Shown in pieces: positions 32,357-37,923 of a DNA stretch of 37,923 nt. Below the pieces are notes generated by a model. It saw nothing but the letters and a program-made list of their open reading frames with translations. It searched no databases and had not been told where the DNA came from. The translations under genes and the position numbers were made by a program. The DNA is taken from the NCBI GenBank assembly GCA_029939715.1, contig JAOZSJ010000027.1, forward strand, positions 1 to 37,923, in the 5' to 3' direction. This DNA is from 4572-123 sp002084545 (GTDB lineage Bacteria > Desulfobacterota > Desulfobacteria > Desulfobacterales > 4572-123). Each line of letters starts with the position of its first letter. Position 1 is the stretch's first letter.

Positions 32357-33370
32357 TTACTTAAACGGCGGCGAATACATCAGGCCACCATCTGTCCAGA
32401 GTGCATTCAAACCACGTTCAATGCCCAGTGTCGTATTGACACCTACGTTCCGTTCGAAAATTTCACCGTAATTACCGACCTGCTTAATGATATTATAGGC
32501 GAACTTTTCATCCAGCCCCAATGCTTTTCCATTACCGGGGGATACTCCCAGGAACCGCATGATTTTAGGATCCTTGCTTTTAAGCATCTCATCCACATTT
32601 TTGGATGTAATGCCCAGTTCCTCGGCGTTAATCAAGGCCAGAACCGAAAAATTGACGATATCTTTCCACTGGTCGTCACCGTGCCGTACCGCAGGCGCAA
32701 GGGGTTCTTTTGAAATAATTTCCGGCAGAACAATGTAGTCTGCAGGATTTGGAGCTACAGCACGTATGGCTGCCAGTTGGGACGCGTCAGATGTCAGGCA
32801 GTCGCATCTTCCGGCAAAAAAAGCTTTGTTCAATTCAGCAGAATTTTCAATTACTACCGGGTTCATTTTCATATTGTTTTTGCGGAAATAATCGGCCACA
32901 TTCATTTCCGTTGTGGTGCCGGGAAGAACGCAGACACTGGCTCCGTCCAGTTCCAGGGCACTTTTTACGCCCATTTTTTTGGAAATCAAAAAGCCCTGAC
33001 CGTCATAATAGTTCACCTGAACAAAATTAAGGCCCAATGCGGTTTCGCGGCCCAGCGTCCGGGTTGCATTCCTCGTCAGCACATCGATTTCACCGGACTG
33101 AAGGGCGGTAAACCGTGTTTTGGCTGTAAGCGGCGTATATTTCACCTTGTCGGCATCTCCAAATACAGCTGCGGCAATGGCCCTGGCCGTATCCACATCA
33201 AGGCCTTTCCAGACGCCTTTTTCATCGGGCTTGCCAAAACCGAACACATCGCCGTTTACGCCGGCCTGAATAAAGCCTTTGGCTTTGACGTCAGCCAGGG
33301 TGCCGGCCATGGATGTTCCCGCCAGTGCAACAACTGCAAAAATCACGAAAAATAATTTAATAAATTTCAT
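32357..33370 (-). CDS. aapJ: General L-amino acid ABC transporter, periplasmic binding protein
   Basis: This 337-residue exported protein has a signal peptide of about 22 residues (cut after TSMA). The mature part has the solute-binding family 3 pattern: GTLADVKAKGFIQAGVNGDVFGFGKPD, GVWKGLDVDTARAIAAAVFGDADKVKYTPL and SGEIDVLTRNATRTLGRE. It binds polar amino acids in the periplasm and delivers them to AapQM. A Cys pair (AGRCDCLTSD) is present. An AAAGGAGGA ribosome site precedes the ATG, stronger than those of the downstream genes. The AapJ naming is supported by length and the J-Q-M-P order. The promoter should lie in 33371-33635, but no convincing hexamers were found there. Confidence 0.92.
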   Translation of the reverse strand: MKFIKLFFVIFAVVALAGTSMAGTLADVKAKGFIQAGVNGDVFGFGKPDEKGVWKGLDVDTARAIAAAVFGDADKVKYTPLTAKTRFTALQSGEIDVLTRNATRTLGRETALGLNFVQVNYYDGQGFLISKKMGVKSALELDGASVCVLPGTTTEMNVADYFRKNNMKMNPVVIENSAELNKAFFAGRCDCLTSDASQLAAIRAVAPNPADYIVLPEIISKEPLAPAVRHGDDQWKDIVNFSVLALINAEELGITSKNVDEMLKSKDPKIMRFLGVSPGNGKALGLDEKFAYNIIKQVGNYGEIFERNVGVNTTLGIERGLNALWTDGGLMYSPPFK

Positions 33371-33635
33371 CCGCTGTTCCTCCTTTATGGTTTACAGATT
33401 GCCAAAATAGAATCGTCTCAAGGCGATCCCTTGTTTTACAAGCATCTTTGCCGTATTGATATCAAAATTATGGTATTTTTAATCATTAACAGTGCAGCAG
33501 GGGCGCAATAGATATCGACCATCGAAGTGCAAAATAAACTTCATTTAATAAATTATTTAAAATTTATTACTATCTACCATAACATTTTTTTGTTTTCAAG
33601 AAAAAAAGAGTGAATCAGGCTGGGTATCCAAAATC

Positions 33636-34703
33636 TTATTCCACCATTATTCTTGCTGCCGGACTTTCCAGCACTTCACCGATAATTACAGCCTGTTTGA
33701 CGCCTTTTTCGTGCAGGGCCGATACGAGATCCTCCGCGGCATCTCCCGTCACGCAGATCAGCAGTCCGCCGGAAGTCTGGGGATCATACATAATATCCCG
33801 GATCACCGGGTCAATTCCCGGCGCCATATCAACCATGAGTTCACGGAATTTGCGATTTTTATATGTGCCGCCGGGCACCATCCCCATACCGGCATATTCC
33901 AAAGCTTTGGGAACCAATGGAAGTTTTTCAGAAAAAACCCTGATGCCTGCCTCCGACCCGGCTGCCATCTCAGCCAGGTGACCTAACAGCCCGAATCCGG
34001 TGATATCAGTGCAGGCATGTACCGGAAAGTCCTGCATTACTTCAGCGGCACTGTTGTTTAATGCGGCCATAAGACGAGTCACCTGGTCGATAATGCCGCT
34101 ATCCGCCACTCCGCCCTTAATGGCGGTATTGATGATGCCGGTACCCAGCGGTTTGGTCAGAATCAATTTATCGCCGGGTACAAGGGCATTGTTGCTCAAT
34201 ACTTTGTCGGGATGAATAAAACCGGTAACCGATAAGCCGTACTTGAGTTCCCGGTCCTCCACGCTGTGACCCCCCATAAGAACCACGCCGGCTTCCTTCA
34301 TTTTATCGATCCCGCCCCGGATAATCCGGCGCAGTACCGAAATATCCATCTGCTGCAAAGGAAAAGCCACAATATTCATGGCGGTCCGGGGTACACCACC
34401 CATGGCGTAAATATCACTCAATGCATTGGCCGCGGCGATCTGGCCAAACCAGTAGGGATCATCCACAATCGGTGTAAAAAAATCGACGGTCTGGATCATG
34501 GCGATCTCGTCGGTAATCCTGTATACACCGGCATCGTCGGCCGTTTCCAGACCAATGATGACATTATTATCTGTTGGAAAATCAATTCCGCAAAGCGCTT
34601 TATCCAGGTCCCCTGGAGGAAGTTTAGACGCTCACCCGGAACCGGCAACGGTTTCGGTGAGACGCAATTTTTTTATCCCTGTCAGGCCTGTTATCTTTTC
34701 CAT
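33636..34703 (-). CDS. selD: Selenophosphate synthetase with in-frame UGA selenocysteine
   Basis: SelD makes selenophosphate from selenide and ATP, the selenium donor for selenocysteine tRNA. The full gene starts at the ATG at 34703 and encodes 355 residues if the TGA at 34634-34632 is read as selenocysteine 24 (GSGU-ASK, with the catalytic Lys27). Ordinary gene finding starts after the TGA at 34499 and loses 68 codons. The upstream codons match the family: LRLTETVAGSG before the TGA, then KLPPGDLDKALCGI and ETADDAGVY. Later blocks are TVDFFTPIVDDP, GGHSVED, FGLLGHLAEMA and PQTSGG. E. coli SelD has Cys17 at this place. A SECIS-like hairpin follows the UGA. The organism must therefore encode SelA, SelB and tRNA-Sec. 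It lies after the CYTH gene by about 76 bases. Confidence 0.93.
34595..34631 (-). promoter_or_regulatory. Bacterial SECIS element of selD
   Basis: Directly after the UGA on the minus strand, an apical stem TCCAG/CTGGA (34617-34603) closes a GGGAC loop. A lower stem (CTT/AAG, then GCG/CGC) encloses it. The first loop G lies 20 bases after the UGA, within the spacing expected of bacterial SECIS elements that bind SelB. It is coding sequence as well, as in all bacterial selenoprotein genes. Confidence 0.7.
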
Positions 34704-34779
34704 GTTTTCATCTCTCCATGATTGGCTTAATCACTTAATTTGCATTTCAAGGCCGGTCAATCCCGATTCCCGGACATTT

Positions 34780-35253
34780 TTAATCCTCCGGCCAGCGACA
34801 GTAGGGATGTTTGATCAGGTTCGAATTATAATACCTTGGATCATCCGTCACTTCCCTGCCAATCCACGAAGGTTTGTCAAACGGCTGGTTTTCGTTTTCC
34901 AGTTCGACTTCGGCAATAACCAACCCGAGATTTTCAGAAAAAAACTCATCAACTTCCCATGTCCGTCCATGGTAATTGATTTTCCGTCTTACCTTTTCAA
35001 TCAAAGGAACTTCGCACAACTTATCCAGCATCTCCCGGGCATCATTATAAGGAATTTCATATTCCCATTCCGAACGAGTCGCCCCTGAAAGAAGTCCCTT
35101 TATCGTTAAAAAACCCTTATCCTCCATGGTACGAATCCGTACGTTTCTTTCCTTTTTACTGTTTAAATATCCCTGGCAGTATTTCGTCCCCTGCGCAAGT
35201 GAACGCCATGAATCATCTTTTACTAAAAATTTTTTTTCGATTTCCACTCCCAT
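34780..35253 (-). CDS. CYTH-domain protein (triphosphate tunnel fold)
   Basis: This 157-residue protein is one CYTH domain. The signature ExExK is Glu4, Glu6 and Lys8 (MGVEIEKKF), followed by alternating charged strands: NVRIRTMEDKGFLTIKG, RSEWEYEIP, KVRRKINY, WEVDEF and GLVIAEVELE. CYTH enzymes hydrolyse inorganic or organic triphosphates or act as class IV adenylate cyclases; most small bacterial members are inorganic triphosphatases. I use the ATG at 35253, with AAAGGAAA upstream; a TTG two codons earlier is possible. It lies 23 bases after the DnaJ-type gene and before selD, so a three-gene run is likely. No functional tie between them is obvious. Confidence 0.85.
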   Translation of the reverse strand: MGVEIEKKFLVKDDSWRSLAQGTKYCQGYLNSKKERNVRIRTMEDKGFLTIKGLLSGATRSEWEYEIPYNDAREMLDKLCEVPLIEKVRRKINYHGRTWEVDEFFSENLGLVIAEVELENENQPFDKPSWIGREVTDDPRYYNSNLIKHPYCRWPED

Positions 35254-35276
35254 ATTCAATTTTTCCTTTTTATCAT

Positions 35277-35732
35277 TTAATTTTCAATCCCTTCCCTCTT
35301 TTTCAGCTCCTGATATGCCTCCTGCACTTTTTTAAACCGTTCTTCGGCAAGCACTCTGAACTCATCGCCGAGGTGGGCCACCTTGTCCGGGTGGTATTTG
35401 CCTGCAAGTTCGCGGTATGCTTTTTTTATTTCTTCCCGGGATGCGCCACTTGCAAGGCCCAGAACAGACCATGCATCTTCAGTACCGGTTCCTGCTCCGA
35501 ATGTATTACTGTTTTGCGAGCCTGCTCTTTTTCCATCCCCGGAACCGGCACTTCCTGTTCGCCGATAAAAATCCGTCGATCCGCGTTTGACAAACCTTGA
35601 ATAATAAAAATACCATACCAGCCCAAGAATGATGAGATCATCGATCCATCCCCAGCCGGGGATAAAATCGGGCAGCAGATCATATGGAGAAAAAGCATAC
35701 AAAACAGCTATAACGGATAATATGAATTTCAT
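35277..35732 (-). CDS. DUF1232-DnaJ domain fusion protein
   Basis: This 151-residue protein has an N-terminal DUF1232-like hydrophobic segment at about 1-45 (YAFSPYDLLPDFIPGWGWIDD) that should anchor it in the membrane. A Gly/Ser linker (about 50-83) leads to a J domain at about 86-148 with the HPD motif at 114-116. It would recruit and stimulate DnaK at the membrane. There is no Gly/Phe-rich or zinc-finger region, so it is not a general DnaJ. It is the first gene of a minus-strand run with CYTH and selD. GAAAGGAAA precedes the ATG. The client is unknown. Confidence 0.85.
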   Translation of the reverse strand: MKFILSVIAVLYAFSPYDLLPDFIPGWGWIDDLIILGLVWYFYYSRFVKRGSTDFYRRTGSAGSGDGKRAGSQNSNTFGAGTGTEDAWSVLGLASGASREEIKKAYRELAGKYHPDKVAHLGDEFRVLAEERFKKVQEAYQELKKREGIEN

Positions 35733-35824
35733 TTTCCTTTCTCTGTTTTCTTCGATTTTGTCGCATCACGCCCTGCGGGAAAATTAATCGTTTTGCGGTA
35801 AATAATCAACCCGAAAAAATCCAG

Positions 35825-35855
35825 GTGCTGCAATTGCCGGCAAATTGCAAAGCAC
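35825..35855. repeat. Inverted repeat with central TTGCCGGCAA palindrome
   Basis: GTGCT (35825-35829) and AGCAC (35851-35855) flank a nested palindrome TTGCCGGCAA (35834-35843). The arms can pair with a small bulge. It lies in the 198-base gap upstream of the DUF1232-DnaJ gene and could be an operator or a hairpin. No protein family is implied. Confidence 0.35.
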
Positions 35856-35930
35856 AGCCCCCTTTAATAATAAATCAATTTCAAATAATTTCGGTTTGGC
35901 CGAGGTCAGGTAACAATAACCCTGATCCTG

Positions 35931-36842
35931 TCAACCGATACTTAAAAGAATAAGGCCGGCAAAGATAATCACCACACCTGTAACCTTCGGCGGACAGCGC
36001 GATTCCCCTATAAAAACCATTCCCATAATCGCACCTATGGGAATGCTCAACTGGCGGAAAGCTGCAACATAACTGACATTGGTTACAAAGTTCATGGAAA
36101 GCAGTACCAGCCCGTAAGTTAAATAAATCCCGATTCCTGTTTTTGCTGCCGAGACCTTTTTGCCTTTCAGAACTTCAACAAAACTTTTACGCTCACGGCC
36201 ACTGCATAAAACAAGCAGTCCTTTCCAGAAGCTGCACGCCACCGCTTCCAGAGCCATGTATATCAAGGTGGTATTCAACGGGTTGAAGCCATCGTTCGGC
36301 AATTTCCGAAAATATTCCAGGGCCTCGCTGTCTATAATTGTATATCCGGTAATGCAGACGGCTGCCATGACGGCAAGCAGGCAACTTAAGTTGTTATACT
36401 GTGAAAAGGCAAAATGGCTGAAATGCCGCAGGGGCAAAATCAAACAGCCTGCCGTCACAAGGATAATGCCGACAGCAAACCCGGGAGTGATAACCTGAAT
36501 TTTTCCCATCAAAAGAGTAGTTATAAGGGTAATAAAAATTACCGGCAGGGCCCGCGCCAGCGGATAAGCAATCGACAGATCACCGGTACGGTAAGCGCCG
36601 GCCAGAAAAGCCATGTAGCCCGCCAGAAATAATCCCGAAAACACCAGGCATATCCAGACAAAAACAGGAATAAAAAATATTTTACTCCAGTAGAAACAGA
36701 TAAGAGGCAGCACGCTCAACATGCCGATTATATTGGCCAGCAGGTAAAAAGCAAGGGTGGGATGCTCTTTTTTACTGAAAAAATTCCATCCGGCGTGGGT
36801 AAACGCGGCAACAAGAAGAAGCAAAACTGCGGTCACTGACAT
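35931..36842 (-). CDS. EamA/DMT-family transporter
   Basis: This 303-residue integral membrane protein has about ten hydrophobic segments in two similar halves, the drug/metabolite transporter (EamA) pattern. Typical family residues are AFTHAGWNFFSKKE near the first helix, TGDLSIAYPLARALPVIF at about 86-103, and SYVAAFRQLSIPIGAIMGMVFIGES at about 258-282. Members export or import amino acids, nucleosides or other small metabolites. The substrate cannot be told. The start ATG follows GGTGA by about 10 bases. It is divergent from a second EamA gene, which suggests local paralogy or paired function. Confidence 0.87.
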   Translation of the reverse strand: MSVTAVLLLLVAAFTHAGWNFFSKKEHPTLAFYLLANIIGMLSVLPLICFYWSKIFFIPVFVWICLVFSGLFLAGYMAFLAGAYRTGDLSIAYPLARALPVIFITLITTLLMGKIQVITPGFAVGIILVTAGCLILPLRHFSHFAFSQYNNLSCLLAVMAAVCITGYTIIDSEALEYFRKLPNDGFNPLNTTLIYMALEAVACSFWKGLLVLCSGRERKSFVEVLKGKKVSAAKTGIGIYLTYGLVLLSMNFVTNVSYVAAFRQLSIPIGAIMGMVFIGESRCPPKVTGVVIIFAGLILLSIG

Positions 36843-36903
36843 GGATTATTTTCACCTTCCCATCAAGGTACCATGGTTTATGTATGAGATTTTAACTCAG
36901 ATT

Positions 36904-36933
36904 ATTGTAAATCGTAGCGCCGGTATAGACCAA
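36904..36933 (-). promoter_or_regulatory. Weak promoter candidate of the minus-strand EamA gene
   Basis: On the minus strand, TACAAT (36909-36904, five of six) is preceded by TTGGTC (36933-36928, three of six) with an 18-base spacer. The match is poor at -35. The whole spacer 36843-37033 holds nothing else that I recognise. Confidence 0.22.
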
Positions 36934-37033
36934 AATGGGATACTTCACTATGAGTTGACTTTCAGGATAATAGCCCGTAAGGTCTTTCTTCCGGCTCAAC
37001 TTGCCATACAGACACGATCAGGATCTCTATCTC

Positions 37034-37923
37034 ATGCAGATTATCGGCATTACATGTTCTTTAGGAGCCGCCTTTTTATGGGCACTGGGGATTATTCTTT
37101 TTAAAAAAAGCGGGGAAACTATCTCCCCCATAGCCCTCAATATTTTCAAATGCACTGTAACACTGGCGCTTTTTATCCCTACACTCCTGCTTTTTAATAT
37201 TGAGCTGTTTCCCGACCGCCCCCTGTCCGACTGGCTGATTTTCGGTTTGTCCGGTATTTTTGGTATCACTCTTGCCGATACGTTTTTCTTTATGGCCCTG
37301 TCTCGCCTGGGAGCCGGAATGACAGCGGTGATCGACTGTCTTTATCTTCCGATGATTTTATTTTTTTCCTTTATTTTTCTCGATGAAGTTCTTGGAATAA
37401 AAGGTCTTTGCGGCGCAGGTCTGGTAATAGGTGCCGTAATTATCAGTTCCGCGGCCAGGCCGGTGGCAGCCGTTACCCGTAAAAATCTTATTCAGGGAAT
37501 TGCTCTTGGAATCCTGGGAGTTACGCTTCTGGCCGGAAGCATAATCATGATCAAGTATCGCCTGGAGGATGTCCATTTTCTATGGGCCTCTTTTGTAAGA
37601 ATGCTGGGCGGTACGACAGGACTTTACCTGCTGGCCGTCCTGCACTCCGACAAAAAAAGCCTTGCGGCCGAGCTTTACCCGTCAAAGAGCTGGAAAACGG
37701 CGCTGCCTGCCTCAATCATCGGCAACTATTTGGCCATGATCGCATGGCTGGCGGGCATCAAGTACATACTGGTCTCCATAGCGGCGGTTTTGAACCAGCT
37801 ATCGGCAATCTTCATATTCATTCTGGCCGCCATTTTTCTGAAAGAGCCGATAACCCTTCCCCGACTGTCGGCTACCCTTTTGGCGGTATCAGGCGCGATA
37901 CTTGTCGCCACAACGGTTAATTA
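37034..37923 (+). CDS. EamA/DMT-family transporter, truncated by the window end
   Basis: The frame from the ATG at 37034 is open for 296 codons to the last bases, so the stop lies at or just beyond the window edge. The product begins MQIIGITCSLGAAFLWALGI and shows repeated hydrophobic helices. A first EamA half includes TLADTFFFMALSRLGAG and the YLPMILFFSFIFLDE end. The second half includes IGNYLAMIAWLAGIKY and LNQLSAIFIFILAAIFLKEP, a typical DMT ending. AGGAT lies about nine bases before the start. It is the divergent neighbour of the other EamA gene. Overall size is that of a full ~300-residue member. The substrate is unknown. Confidence 0.82.
   Translation, partial: MQIIGITCSLGAAFLWALGIILFKKSGETISPIALNIFKCTVTLALFIPTLLLFNIELFPDRPLSDWLIFGLSGIFGITLADTFFFMALSRLGAGMTAVIDCLYLPMILFFSFIFLDEVLGIKGLCGAGLVIGAVIISSAARPVAAVTRKNLIQGIALGILGVTLLAGSIIMIKYRLEDVHFLWASFVRMLGGTTGLYLLAVLHSDKKSLAAELYPSKSWKTALPASIIGNYLAMIAWLAGIKYILVSIAAVLNQLSAIFIFILAAIFLKEPITLPRLSATLLAVSGAILVATTVN

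Overview
The window looks like a chromosomal scaffold piece from a strictly anaerobic, sulfate-reducer-like member of the Desulfobacterota (Desulfobacterales-type). It is probably a draft or metagenome assembly, because it holds a 100-N scaffold gap. The taxonomic reading is inference. It rests on a selenocysteine-containing selenophosphate synthetase, a non-pyrrolysine MttB-family methyltransferase, a small [4Fe-4S] ferredoxin, a PhaR-like protein beside wax-ester-type acyltransferase genes, and an Aap-type amino acid transporter. No rRNA, tRNA or CRISPR array was seen.

Layout. 1-1193: remnant of a mobile element (winged-helix protein plus a truncated transposase-like ORF). 1202-5229 (minus): a four-gene run of PhaR/phasin-like regulator, unknown conserved protein, patatin-like lipase and an iron alcohol dehydrogenase fused to an SCP2 lipid-binding domain. 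5230-5546: a shared divergent control region. 5547-13867 (plus): wax ester synthase/DGAT with an unusual Cys-rich tail, a ferredoxin, two tandem ~690-residue proteins whose C-terminal halves resemble cyanobacterial acyl-ACP reductase, an alpha/beta hydrolase and a secreted SH3 protein. 13909-18851: MttB-family methyltransferase, sugar-nucleotidyltransferase-like protein, trans-sulfuration PLP enzyme and a PHP phosphoesterase. 19139-23573: STE24-like protease, B12-binding radical SAM protein, an unknown gene interrupted by the assembly gap, and a stand-alone NFACT-R protein. 24007-29070: DUF1846 protein, DHH phosphoesterase, CsgG-like lipoprotein, an internally deleted Hsp20 relic and an aspartate kinase with a near-consensus promoter. 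29082-33370 (minus): aapJQMP. 33636-35732 (minus): selD with an in-frame UGA, a CYTH protein and a DUF1232-DnaJ protein. 35931-37923: two divergent EamA-type transporters, the second running off the window.

The most interesting part is 1202-13867. Read together, the two divergent operons contain candidates for every step of an anaerobic neutral-lipid pathway. The acyl-reductase-like protein would make fatty aldehyde, the Fe-ADH-SCP2 fusion would make fatty alcohol, WS/DGAT would form wax ester or triacylglycerol, and the patatin and alpha/beta hydrolase would mobilise the lipid. A PhaR-like protein could provide granule-linked regulation. The two acyl-reductase-like paralogues differ at the expected catalytic cysteine: Cys615 in the first, Gly615 in the second, at the same residue number. 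This suggests one catalytic and one non-catalytic or repurposed subunit. The pathway assignment is inference from domain families and gene order.

Other notable points are the selD start hidden by its own selenocysteine codon, the Hsp20 relic, a TAGGCTG tandem array that folds into a long hairpin, and a gap whose flanks overlap by 11 bases, so the interrupted gene can be closed in frame.
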